DNA from: Clarkia xantiana subsp. parviflora
Taxonomy: Eukaryota; Streptophyta; Magnoliopsida; Myrtales; Onagraceae
Length of the DNA stretch: 64,000 nucleotides
NCBI GenBank assembly: GCA_036873135.1
Contig: JAPTYO010000004.1
Coordinates: 35,063,105 to 35,127,104, forward strand
Direction of reading: 5' to 3'
Shown: positions 11,401-22,674 of the stretch, piece by piece
How positions within the stretch are numbered: the first letter of the stretch is position 1
Layout: every line of letters starts with the position of its first letter
The notes under the pieces: generated by a model
Databases searched by the model: none
What the model saw: only the letters and a program-made list of their open reading frames with translations
What the model was told of the DNA's origin: nothing
Made by a program: the position numbers and the translations under genes

Positions 11401-12992
11401 TCAAATTCCAGTGAATGCCTTCTTCCCACCTCCACCGGAAGACCCAGCAGGAATAACCTTCAACACGTTAAACCTTACCGTCTTCGACAAAGGCCTACCA
11501 AAAACAAGTTTTTTTCACCTCATCAATCGAAACTTTGCCACAAATTATATACAGAAACAAGATCCGTACTTTACAATCTAAATTTTACCTGCATTGCCCG
11601 ATAGTGACATGGTCACCCTCCCTAACACGGAAGCAGGGGGATATGTGTGCTGGAATGTTTGAGTGGCGCTTCTCATATCTATAACACAAATTATTTTTAG
11701 TTCAAAATCAATAAGCTAGTTAATTAAAAAGTAAACAACTTCTGCTTTGTCTAACCTCTGGTACTTCTTCACAAAGTGAAGGTAGTTCCTCCTAACAATG
11801 ATGGTCCTCACCATCTTGGCACTATGGCAAGTTCCAGCAAGAATACGGCCACGGACCGAGACATTCCCAGTGAAGGGGCATTTCTTATCAATGTAAGTAC
11901 CTACCCACCACAGACATCCACATTTAGATGCATACAAATTTAAATGCCCAGATTTCAAATGCTCTTCTGTTCTATTTGGAGATAGATTTCTTCGGAAAAC
12001 TAAGTCGTTCAAACAGATATATGTGGGATCTTAATTTGAAAAATATAAGTTGCATCTAACTGAAAAGGTTGGGTAAACAAGCTATAATCAACTCCAGCCT
12101 AATTGATGTGCTGAACAGAGAGCCACCTAATTAATTATTATTGTAAAACTTGTTCATTGATGCCGAAACAGCACTGTTCGTCAAATTATCCGTAAATCAA
12201 ATTTTATTTCTATAGGAGGGTGTATCTATGTTTATTGTTTCAACTGTGAAGAAGAAAGAATCACTAAAGCAAGCAACTCAGGAAGCAATTCATTTGGCAA
12301 CTGTTACTTACCTTCAATTGCCTCTCTTGGTGTCTTGAAGCCAAGTCCAATGCTCTTGTAATACCTGTTTCCACCCTTTCCAGGTCTCTTGCCTTTGCCC
12401 GACTTCTTCGAGCTACAAAGTTTCACAGTACATGATGGTTAGACCAGTACCCCAATCATTTACCAAGAACTTCAAGTTGGAAGCCATGACATTACCCACA
12501 ACCGTAACTATTCAACAAAGAGAAACGAAGACTACATACAAAACTAAGGTTTTTGAATTTCATAACTCATTGACATCTATGATCATTAACAGTTTAGCAT
12601 AAGTCCTCATGATCTATGATCACCCCTACGTGGTATATAACATTGATTAAATAGAGCTGATTTACGATAGCTGAAGCATGATTACGTATTGCACATAGGA
12701 TTATCCTATACCATGAGTTACAAGGCGCAGAATGTGAAGTGAGATTTGGAGCCTTAAATATCAACCAGAACTTTCTAATCCACATGAAACTATAACAGAA
12801 ACCATCAGTTCCCATTTTCATGTAGAAGATAAGCTAGATCTAGCTACATACCATAGGAACACCTTGGGCTGCTTCAGGAACGCCTTTTCCGTCTGCAACA
12901 ACAGTTAGTTCAACAAAACAGATCATCAGATAACAGAGCACAGTTTCAAGCGATAATGAGAGGAGAGACAAGAGAGGGACCTGGGCATCCAT
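11401..12992 (-). CDS. 40S ribosomal protein S11 (uS17), six exons
   Basis: Structural component of the cytosolic small ribosomal subunit that binds 18S rRNA. Exons from 5' to 3': 12981-12992, 12852-12892, 12312-12412, 11756-11900, 11589-11678, 11401-11494; every junction is GT..AG. They sum to 483 nt, 160 residues plus stop, the usual length. The spliced protein starts [20 protein letters not shown] and contains [20 protein letters not shown], the central block [20 protein letters not shown], then [20 protein letters not shown], and ends [12 protein letters not shown]. All hallmark basic residues are present and there is no disruption. The first exon has only four codons; the second ATG in GCCATGGATGCC is out of frame, which fixes the start. 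Confidence 0.95.
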
Positions 12993-13049
12993 GGCAGATA
13001 TTCTTCACGCCTCACACAGAGAGCTCTCAGATAAAGGAGGCTAACGGCG

Positions 13050-13193
13050 AAACCCTAAATCCAACCAGGAGATTTTCAGATTGGTGATGGTAGGGGTTTA
13101 TAAAAGGCTCCCTATTCTTGACATGAAAAAGAATGGATGGGTCGAAAAATGCCCAATCAAATTACCGATCCATCAGAATATACTTATTGGGCC
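13050..13193 (-). promoter_or_regulatory. RPS11 promoter elements (telo-box, TATA, site II)
   Basis: A telo-box (AAACCCTAA, plus strand) lies at 13050-13058. A TATAAA on the minus strand is at 13097-13102. Site-II-like motifs (TGGGCC at 13188-13193 and GCCCAA at 13151-13156) lie further upstream. Telo-box with site II is the common architecture of plant ribosomal protein promoters and agrees with the gene call. Confidence 0.65.
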
Positions 13194-13254
13194 TTAGTAA
13201 GTTTTACGGGTTTCGACCGAAAAGTTTTTCGCCTTAGTTATTATTATTAATTAA

Positions 13255-13280
13255 TTAGATAGCTCACGCGCTTTGCGCGA
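13255..13280 (-). mobile_element. Helitron-like 3' end (1)
   Basis: On the minus strand a GC hairpin (CGCGC-AAA-GCGCG) is followed after about 9 nt by CTAA and a T, the CTRR|T layout of Helitron 3' ends. The element body would extend to higher coordinates; no 5' TC end was identified. Confidence 0.45.
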
Positions 13281-13353
13281 AGAAGATTATTAAAATTATT
13301 GCTATTGTGAATTTAGGCTTACTAATAAATATTTTATGCTCATATATAGTATA

Positions 13354-13382
13354 CTAGTTAGTTGACCCACGCGTTGCGCCGT
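13354..13382 (-). mobile_element. Helitron-like 3' end (2)
   Basis: On the minus strand GGCGCAACGCGTGGG (imperfect stem) is followed by TCAACTAACTAG|T. Same layout as the ends at 13255 and 18896, with a weaker hairpin. Confidence 0.4.
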
Positions 13383-15224
13383 TAAAATTATTTTTATAAA
13401 ATTTGTTGCATGTTGTTAATTTTCAATTTTGTTATTTTTTTATTCAACTTCGTTACACGTGTTGTGTGATTTATCTTTTTTTATATAATTGTTGGTATGT
13501 TGTCATAATGCAACATTTTTAATTTATAGTATTGAGATTTGATATATTTAATATTTTATTCAAGGTAAATGAATTACTGCTACACACGTTTAAGGTATAT
13601 AATACTTGAAATTATACATTTCTATTTTGACTGAACATTATATGCAACGTGTGAAAATTTCATGGTGAATTATTTCTATCGTTTTGCATTTATGTTTTTT
13701 TAATCTAAAATATTGTAGTTTCAATTTTTGTTTCTTTTTCATATATTGATATATTTTTTATTTTGAATTTATATATATTAATTAACGTATGAGCTCATAT
13801 TTTATATTTTGACTTTTATTTCGTTGCTCCAGTTTATATGGTTTTTTTTTTTTTTTTTTTGCTAAATTTGTAATGAAAATTATTATTTTTCACCAGTTTG
13901 CAATCATACGTTAGCAGATTAAGAAATTTTACATAATATTATCAAATTATTGTTTCATTTTTATTGAGTCAAAGATATAGTTATTACAATATATTTATTC
14001 TAGGCTTATACTTTAAGTATTACTTTTCTATATTTAACTTTTCAACTATCTTACTCTTTTTTCTTGTACCCTCTTAAAGTTTTAATGCAATTGTAAGTAA
14101 TTTTTCTACGGGTTCATGCAAATGGAAATACTTTTCATAGCGGATGCAAAACTTGATCTTTTTAGATTTGAGTGTAAAACCTAGTTTGATCAACTTTTTA
14201 ATGAAACAGAAATTGAAAATAAATTAGTAGTCTTTTCCTAATTTTAAAGCTCCGTGTAGATGAGATAATTATGTCTTGTAAAAATGATGTTGAAAAAACT
14301 TAGATATATATTTTCTAAGCCAAAATTAAATAATTAGACTACGAAATTAAATACAAATACAAATATAAATGCATAATTATGAAACACTATAAGTTCTTAT
14401 GTAAATTGAAAGAAATAATAATAATTTGTATGCATTTAAGAGTTTCCAAAAAGTACATAAATATACACGATATTATACTTTACATGCAATTAAATAATAA
14501 TTGATTAGTATTCATATACAAATAATGGATAAACTTTAATTGATTTGCTAATTAATGATCATAATAAGTAGATGCATTATTATTTATTTGTGTAAAGTGA
14601 AACATATCAACAATTAAATATTATTTACTTGATAAAAAAATAAAAAGTAAAAAATACATACACTATATAAAAAGCAATTAAAAATATTACTTGTTTATTA
14701 AAAAAAAAATAAAAGGAATCATACCATATATGATTATTTCACATTATTAAGTTAATTTTATTCAGGTAAATTTTTTAAGTGTTTGGAGTAAGATCAATTT
14801 GATCAAAGTATAGATTACTTTAAAAAATTATAAAAATTAAATATATAAATTAATATTTAGTTTTAAATTAAGAAGGTAGAAGATAAAGAAATTTGATTAT
14901 TAAATTATATGCAGAAAAAAACAGCATAATAGATTTATAAAATAAAATAAATCTTATTAAATATGCTGCTACTCATATTTGATTATTTAAAATGTAGAGA
15001 CTGGTGTTAATGGGTTACAATTAATTTTTAAATTTTCTTGAAAAAATTCAGAAACAAATTTTCAAATAGTCTTTAATATAGTGCATATAAATATTTTATT
15101 AGGTCTCATACTGGTCCATACTAATCAATATTTATTACAAAAAATTAATTAATAGAAAATTTTATTATGATTAGTTTCAAATACCACAATAAAATATAAC
15201 ATATATTAATGTATATTTAATATC
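13383..15224. other. Very AT-rich, gene-free
   Basis: Dominated by A/T runs, including a 20-T tract near 13840. It may be the body of the Helitron-like elements whose 3' ends lie at 13255 and 13354, but no Rep/Hel coding trace was seen. Confidence 0.4.
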
Positions 15225-15232
15225 ATTACGGT

Positions 15233-15914
15233 CAGTGTTATCAGAACCGGACCGGACATCGAACCGGTCAAGGGACCGGTTCCCGGTTCACCCGGTCCGA
15301 CCCGGTTCGAACCCGGTTCGGATGCTTGGTCTCCTTTACTCATCTCCTGGCCCACCTCTCCTTCTCTCTCCCAAAATCACCCCCTCCCCCCGCTCCTTCC
15401 CAATCCCACCTCACATTCTCTCTCTCCTCCCCACCTCACCTTCTTCTCTCCCACCTCACATTCTCTCTCTCCTCCCCACTCACCTTCTTCTCTCCCTAAA
15501 TCCCCTCCTTCGTTGACTATTCCCCTCACATCATCCCTCTCTCTCTCTCCTCTCTCTCTCCTCTCTCTCTCTCTCCCCTCTCTCTCTCGTCTCTCTCTCG
15601 TCTCCCTCTCTTGTTGCCATTCACTCACCTCACCCCCACCTTCCCTCTCTCTCTCTTCGCTTTCTCTCTCTCTGGTGCGGTGCAGAGCTCTCTTCAGGTA
15701 AGTCTAAAAACCTTAACTTTTTTTTTTCTATAAAGAAAAAGTCCGGACCGGCGAACCGCCTGGTTCTCTCAGAACCGCCCGGTTCGCATAAAACCGGCCT
15801 TCAGAACCGGGTTCGCTTACATCCTCCGGAAATGTTCAAACCGGACCGGAGAGGGGTCCGGTTCCGGTTCGAACCCGGTCGGACCGTCGGTCCGGTCCGG
15901 TTCTGATAACACTG
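15233..15914 (-). mobile_element. hAT-type element, GC family copy 1
   Basis: Ends are CAGTGTTATCAG..CTGATAACACTG, with the perfect 8-bp duplication ATTACGGT at 15225-15232 and 15915-15922. Subterminal DNA is packed with ACCGG/CCGGT motifs: about 85 bp at the left and about 175 bp at the right. The long end is on the right, so relative to copies 3 and 4 it is inverted. The interior (15330-15735) is TC-rich and looks like a plant 5' leader, ending in a donor-like CTTCAGGTAAGT. No transposase. CAGTG ends plus an 8-bp duplication fit hAT. Confidence 0.88.
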
Positions 15915-16019
15915 ATTACGGTTCATGACCAATGAAAAAAATACGATTTATAATTTGAAATTTATTTATATATAAATCAAGTAATATTATATTTCATCAT
16001 TAATTAATATGATATCATC

Positions 16020-16790
16020 TAGGGGTGGCAAACAGGTCGTGTCGTGTCGATTCGTGTCGTGTCACTAGTGACATACGTGTCAACAGATCTCTCGTGTCTA
16101 AACAGATCACTTTAAATATGACACAGACAGTTCTCGTGTCACACGGGAGTTGGCAGATATCGTGTCACACGGAACACAGACACGAGACACGGAATTTTGT
16201 TTTTACACCAAAAAATATTACACTTTTTAGCCCAAAAACTTTTACAAATGTTACAAAATCATCCTAAATTAAGCACCATCATATTTTGAGAAATAATTGA
16301 ATCTTCTCATTATACAAATAATAAGTTCATAAAGAAAAATTACTTAAATATAAAAAATCGAACATTACAAACAAAATAAGCCGATATCTAAATTTCAAGT
16401 TAACTTGAAGCTAGCACATGAAATCATATTATAAGTTTTTTTTGCCAATAGAAGTTTTTGTTATTACAGACAATCATATTATAAGTTTTTTTTAAATAGA
16501 TTAATGTACTAAATAGTTGCAATATTTTTAAAATTATTATTGATCATTATATATTTTTTTTGGCAAAATTATTGGGCTTTATATAAATATTAAGTTTCAA
16601 ATAAGTCGTGTCGATGCGTGTCTATCGTGTGGACCTACAGATCAGATCTACACGGACTTGCCTAAAAACGTGTCTAGTCGTGTCACAGATCTATCAGACA
16701 CGGTCAGATTTTCGTGTAGATCAGGACACGAAAAAAAGCAGGTCCGTGTCAGATCGTGTCGTCGTGTCGTGTCAGCAATTGCCACCCCTA
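16020..16790. mobile_element. hAT-type element, GTGTCGTGTC family
   Basis: Ends TAGGGGTGGCAA..TTGCCACCCCTA with the perfect 8-bp duplication ATATCATC at 16012-16019 and 16791-16798. Both subterminal regions hold many CGTGTC units; the middle (16200-16600) is AT-rich with no coding potential. Non-autonomous. Confidence 0.88.
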
Positions 16791-16798
16791 ATATCATC

Positions 16799-17188
16799 TA
16801 TAAATGAATTTAATTATAATATTAATTTTCTTCTCAAGCTACCCAATTAAGAAATAAGTGGTAAATATTTTTTTATTATCACATAATACTGCCATAAATA
16901 TTTATTATTATATTATTTATTTGTGTTCTTCTAAATTTTCATTATGTATATGTTTAAAGCATTTTCATTACTATTAGGTCATTTTATAGTTATAAATTAC
17001 ATGAATTTATTAACTGAATAAATATTATTAGCAAAAAAAAGTTATGAAAACATATAAATGTTTAAGTAATACAAAATACGTTATAAAATTGTTTGTATGT
17101 AAATAAGGAAACTATAACAAATTATTATTAATTGACTGTAAATAAATAGTATATATACATATAATATATAAGGAAATTACTTATAAGG
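16799..17188. other. AT-rich intergenic
   Basis: Nothing recognisable. Confidence 0.4.
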
Positions 17189-17810
17189 TTTTTTTTTTTT
17201 TTTTGCCATGAAATATTCATTTATTAGAGAATTCAAATGCAAAGTTCAAGTAGATAAAACATTACAATGCGGCATAATTAAATTCAAAAGAGGGGGTGGG
17301 GGTTGTGAAACCCAATCATCTAGTCGCATCCCCTTTCTGGCTTGTCTTGCAATCCAGTTTGCACATTCATTCGCCGTTCTACTCACGGACTTCCAGGTAA
17401 ATTGTTCATATATGGTAAGTCGTTAGCTTACCGGACTGAATTTGCTTAATGGCCATCTCGGAGTCTGATTCAATCTCGACCATGCTCCATTGTCGTTCTC
17501 ATGCTAGTTTGACTCCTTCCAATATTGCCTCCACTTCGATAGTATCCGATCCTCGTAACTTTGATGTTCGATTCACGCCGCCCACCAACTTACCATTACT
17601 ATCCCGAGTTATGACACCATATCCTCCCATTTGTCTAGTCTCGTCCCATGAAGCATCACAATTAACTTTAATCACGTCTTGGGTTGGTTTTTTCCATGGT
17701 ATTCTCTCCCTCAAAGATTCACCTTCATTCCTTGTACGATGCCTCGAAGTGCCCTCCCATGCTAGTCTATGCTCTTGAGTGATTGTGGCCGTAGTCTTGG
17801 TTGGATTTTA
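17189..17810 (-). pseudogene. 5'-truncated L1 LINE: RNase H domain and 3' tail
   Basis: Plus-strand poly-T followed by GCCATGAAATATTC marks the 3' end of a minus-strand retroposon. Minus-strand 17499-17781 encodes a plant L1 RNase H-like domain (RVT_3 type): KPTQDVIKVNCDASW carries the first catalytic Asp, and GGYGVITRDSNGKLVGG and the Glu-containing IEVEAILEGVKLA follow. Later text in another frame reads NECANWIARQARKGM, the usual C-terminal ADxxA-like tail. A frameshift separates these parts. RT and endonuclease are missing. No target duplication was found. Confidence 0.8.
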
Positions 17811-18895
17811 ATAGATTTGTTATATTTTGTTTTCCTTTTTATGCTTTAGAATTACATGTATTTACTAAGTTTAGTGATTTTGATATACACAAAAAAAAAA
17901 AAAAAAGTACAAAAGAATTTGAGATTATACAATTGTCACCAACTTCATTTTTTATTGAGTGATGCTACGAACTGTGAAAAATCTTGTGAAATTTTCATAG
18001 AAAGTTGAATGGGCCCACACCAAACACCAACACATTTGTTTCTTTACTTTCTCTTTCATACTTTCTATTAAAATCTCACATTTTAAAGATTTACTCTTTT
18101 TTCTTCTCATTCTTCAAAACATCTATTAACCATTCTTATCCACTACTTTTCTATGATCTTCGTGCACATGTTACTCTCTTCGCATCTGATTGGATCACTC
18201 TTGTTGCATTATTTTGTTGTTGCATTCAAGGTCTTTTTATATCTTTAAGTATTTCATTATCACATGCCACAGTTTGATATTAGAGAATAACATGGTCACT
18301 ATTTTTTTCCTGCTAATCGAGCTTGTTTGCACAGGTCCAAATTGTATGCGTTGGACGCAAGTAAATGAGTGGAAAATAATAAACTCGAGATGAATGCAGT
18401 ATGTAGTAGCTATTGGTATAATTGATTTATATCTAATTCATAATTTTTTTTCTAGTGAAGACATTTCTATCAATTATAAAGTTTTTTGTTCTATTATTCT
18501 TTCTTTGAGTAAACATATTTTTTCCAGTGAATAAATTTCATCAGTTATATAGTTTTTTTTGTTATATTATCCGTTCTTTTAGTACAATTTTCTAAAGTAA
18601 TTTGTTGGGTATAAAACTTACAATTTGTATTGTTAGGGTGCAATGCTTAATTTGATTATTTTGTAAGTGTAACCGACACTATAAGTGAATGAGGGAGTTT
18701 TGATTAAATCTAGAGCTCCATGTGGATGATAGAGAATAGTGACATGTATGTAACTCACCAAGAAATTGACATGGACTAATTAAATTGAGTTATTTAAACA
18801 CATATGAGTGAGAAAATGAGGTAAAAAACTTACTTGTAAACATATTGTTAAATACATTTGAATTATATTATATATAGAATATAGATATTAATTAA
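17811..18895. other. AT-rich intergenic
   Basis: Frames of up to 90 codons are rich in Ser, Leu and Phe and have no recognised family. A 16-A tract is at about 17890. Confidence 0.4.
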
Positions 18896-18924
18896 CTAGG
18901 CATTTGTCCCGCGCAATGCGCGAG
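18896..18924 (-). mobile_element. Helitron-like 3' end (3)
   Basis: On the minus strand the hairpin CTCGCGC-ATT-GCGCGGG is followed by ACAAATGC, then CTAG and T: a textbook Helitron 3' terminus inserted before T. It is the best of the three ends in this window. The body would run to higher coordinates. Confidence 0.6.
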
Positions 18925-20246
18925 ATTGGATATTTTTTTAAAGTTTTTCTTAGAAGAAATGTTATTGCACTTTCTTAAAGAACTTGAAAGCGTTGAATAT
19001 GGTAATCTCATTACAATGAATAGCGAATTTACAAAAAATATTACATCATGGTCAATATATTCTCATTGATGATGATTTTTCAGCATCAATCCTTCACATT
19101 TGAACACACCTTTAGAAATTCATTCTCTTTTCTCTCTGTGATTTTCTGCCTCTCTGAGTTTGCCTGTTACTGCTACTGCGTTTATAAGGTTATCGTATCT
19201 GTTTATTTTAGTTCGTTCGGGTTCTTCAATCTTTTCATTTAATTCGTCCTATAGCAGTATCATATCTCTTCTTATATTAAATTTCTGCCATCGTCGTCGG
19301 CTTGTATTAAAAAATCATGTTGTGTTCAGGTATTGAGTTTGGTTCGGTCGAACATGTTCGTACATAACACGATTTGACGGCACAGTTGAATCCTGGGAGG
19401 TGATTTCCTCGTTTCTAAACCCCTTTGCAAAACCCGAGGGTGGGGTGGGACGAAATTACCTTAAGGAGACCATGATCAGCACGAGCCTCAATATTAAAAT
19501 CACAATTTTCGTCTTTCTCGATTTTACGTGTAATTTCGGAGTTGTTAATATCTTGCATGATAATTCGATATAATTATATGTAAAAACTCGAAATTTGACT
19601 ACTTACAATTTAGTCCCTGAAGTTTCAAAAAATTGCAAATTAATCCATCAACTTTTGTGTTTTGCAGTTTTTACCTTGATATTTGCCAACAATATATAGT
19701 AGCTATCAACTAACTCAACTAATCATTACATCATTATTACATCAACATGACATTATACTAATCATACTAACTTACTTAACCCTTAACATAAAAGTGATGT
19801 CACATAGATAAATGCAATGCATGGTTCGTATTAGTATTTATCGACATCTAAAAATTGTTTTAATATTAAGATAATAGTAAAAAAAATTAAGTATAAGTAA
19901 ATTTTATTTTAGATTTCTAGTGAATTATCAATTTATATTGCTATAAAATATTTAAAAAAAATTAAAAGTCATCTTAAGAATGAATAAGGAGTTTAGGAAG
20001 AATTTTTACATATTCACATATGAACAAAAGTGATGTTACAATGTAAATGTTACTAATGCTTTATGTGGACAAATAGATTTGTAGAATTTTTTTTTTTAAA
20101 TTTGATTACTTGTCATCGTTATAAAGGTTCTAACCAAATTATATTATGTACCGATTTTTAACGGATTATTAATTACACTAAAAGTCATAACTCCTCACGA
20201 GATTGAATAATGAGGTTAGGAAGAGTTTTAGCATGTCCATATAAGC
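18925..20246. other. Intergenic with weak direct repeat
   Basis: No gene recognised. AAAAGTCAT..GAATAA.GAG.TTAGGAAGA occurs near 19965-20010 and again near 20183-20230, a degenerate direct repeat. Text at 19600-19680 (AATTTAGTCCCTGAAGTTTC) resembles foldback-element arms. Confidence 0.35.
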
Positions 20247-21169
20247 CAGTGTTATCAGAATCGGACCGGACCGGCGGCCGACCGGGTTCGATCAGAAATC
20301 AAACCCTCAAACGGTTCGGTTCGTTAAAAAGACCGGAAAGGAAGTGAAACCGGACCAACGTCCGATTTTTTAAGAACCGACCGGTATTCGTCGGACCGGG
20401 CGGTCCGCCGGTTCACCGGTTCGAAAAAAAAAAAAAAAGAAGAAGGGAATATTGAAATTCTTAAATTATATTTAGTTAAAATAAAACCCTACCTAAACAC
20501 TTGTGCCCAGTGTTAGCCATTTAGTAGAGCCATCGCCGCCAAGATCTACAACGGCCTCATAGCTCAGGGAATTTCAAGCTCCGCAAGCACTACAACAACA
20601 ACGAGGTTCTCATGGCTCTTGAACTGAAGCTGGCTGGATCGTTGAACCTTCTACAGTTGCTCTGTGCTAGCATCTAGAAGTGGTGTTTTCTTTATAGAGC
20701 GACGCTTTCTCAAGGTTTTTGGTGGAGATGAGCTCGATTCGATCAGGAAGTTGGTTTTCATTGTCGATTCCGGACTGAAAGAAATAGAACTGGACTAACA
20801 GCGACTAGGAGGAACGTGAATCGACTACAGCTGCTTGATTCCAGCGGTGGCGAACAAAAAAGGTCAATCACCTACTAGTCTATACTACATTAGAGAAAGA
20901 GTTGAGAGACGATGAAGGAGGGCAGTAGACAAATAGTTGAGAAAGATGATGAAGGAGGCTGATAGTGATGGCTGCTGTCTTGGTTGTTTACCTAGGTATA
21001 CATTACTTGGGTTGGGCTTTTACTTTGAACTTTGGACTGTTATTATTGGAAGTCATGAACGGAAGTCTGCTCTTGTTATTCTTTAGCGTTACCTGCTAAA
21101 TCATAATTTTTAACACATAATATTGAAAGTATAAGCTATATTGAGTATACAAAATTCGAACTTGCACAT
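20247..21169 (+). mobile_element. hAT GC family copy 2, right end missing
   Basis: Starts CAGTGTTATCAGAATCGGAC and keeps the long GC-rich left end to about 20425. The interior (20460-21000) is GC-moderate and gene-like, with no match to the interiors of the other copies. No CTGATAACACTG end occurs before the Copia LTR at 21170, nor after the Copia element at 29918, so the right end was lost. The right limit given is simply where Copia begins. Confidence 0.6.
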
Positions 21170-21632
21170 CGAAGGAAACCGACGTACATGCCAAACAAAC
21201 CAACAACCGAATTAGTACGTACACAATGCGGTAGTTATAGGAACGATACGTTACCTTCGAACGTGGCAGTTTGCGGCGGCGGAAGCGGATCGTCGTAGTC
21301 GATTCGGAATCACGGCGATGACGGAATGCCGGTCGGAGAGGTACGTCACTAGGCAGAGCGTACCTCGGTCTCCACGGATGATGACCCTATAGACAAACTA
21401 GAGAGCTCTATATGTAGAGGGAATGGAGTAGGCGTGAGATGCATCTCCTAGGCCAGAACCAAGGCCTTTATATAGGCAATGAGAGGCCAAGAGTAGTTAA
21501 TGACTTTAGGGACCTAACACATTAGTCCCCGCTCTTTTTATGGAGCGGTTGTTGAGTTAAGGGACTCGACACAACGGTCCCCGATCTCTCCGATACATAC
21601 ACTAGCACCCCGTATGGCTGCAATATCCTACA
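21170..21632 (-). repeat. 3' LTR of Copia element 1
   Basis: On the minus strand it begins TGTAGGATATTG and ends ..GGTTTCCTTCG (CG in place of CA). A TATATAAAGG-like box is at about 21467-21475 on the minus strand. Confidence 0.88.
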
Positions 21633-22674
21633 TCTCCCACTCACACATAACAGAGTGCTCAGTGTGTGTGGAAACGTATTTCCTACACCTGTCTGTCTTT
21701 CATACAGGGCTCACCCGTGCGACCAGCATACTTTGCGAGAGCTAGCTGCCGTACATCTGTTAGAAGTATACAACATCTCGTAGTAAACAACCAACTAGAG
21801 AACTGTAAGTATGCTTGTGCCCTAGATCATCGAACCTCATTTAGGTTTCCTCAAAAATCTCATTATACCTTGTATTCACAATCACGAAACTAATTCATGA
21901 CTGGTGTACCAGTGAACACAATTCAAAAAGAGGTCTCGTTGATGATCTTCCTCTTCTCACGATTCCTTCAACACCAACCCGACTCGCTTTTCTAGACATG
22001 TCCCGTCAGGTCGAATCTGTAGGTAGCCATTTGGAAACACACTAAGCTAGCGAACATCGTGTCAGGTCTCAAGTCTCTGATCGGAGTCGTAAGGGTACAC
22101 AATTTAGAACCTTCCAAGGATCTATGGGTCTCACACTACAACAAGCTGAGATTATACTTGTGCAAACCCGTGGTCGCTAATAACACACACGGTACGAAAC
22201 GTGTGTCACAACACTCTTCTCCTTTTCCCTGGAGCATATGTCATTTGTCTCACTCAAAGACCGTGTTGTGCGAATGTCATTTCAAATGGCACATGCACTC
22301 GAACAAGAGTCCACCAACTCCCATCCGGCTCTAAGGCAAACTATGCAGAAACAAATTCCACTTAATCATCGATGACCGCATGTCAACGACCGACTTATGA
22401 ATTCGAGTAGTTAGCTCTCTAATCACCCACTTGATGGTTCAAACTCAAAATCCTGTCTCATCTCCCATTGTCACACAGACGTAACGTCACTAAAACGCGG
22501 AGGCGGTTGCTCATGTGAGAGAGCTAACATTTAGTTTACCCGACATACATTTATGAAAAATCGTGAATGCACTAACGCAATCTGTATGAAACATGTGTGT
22601 GCGTGTAAATCAAAACATATTTGACTAAACTGAACATTGTTCATATCATGGGAAAACATTACATGAAGTATCAA
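21633..22674 (-). other. 3' untranslated region of Copia element 1
   Basis: About 1 kb between the end of RNase H and the polypurine tract. Plus-strand frames here are not supported by any homology. Confidence 0.6.

Noticed and set aside
15235..15701. Ser/Leu/Pro and Arg/Glu frames
   Set aside because: Translations of a TC microsatellite in hAT copy 1.
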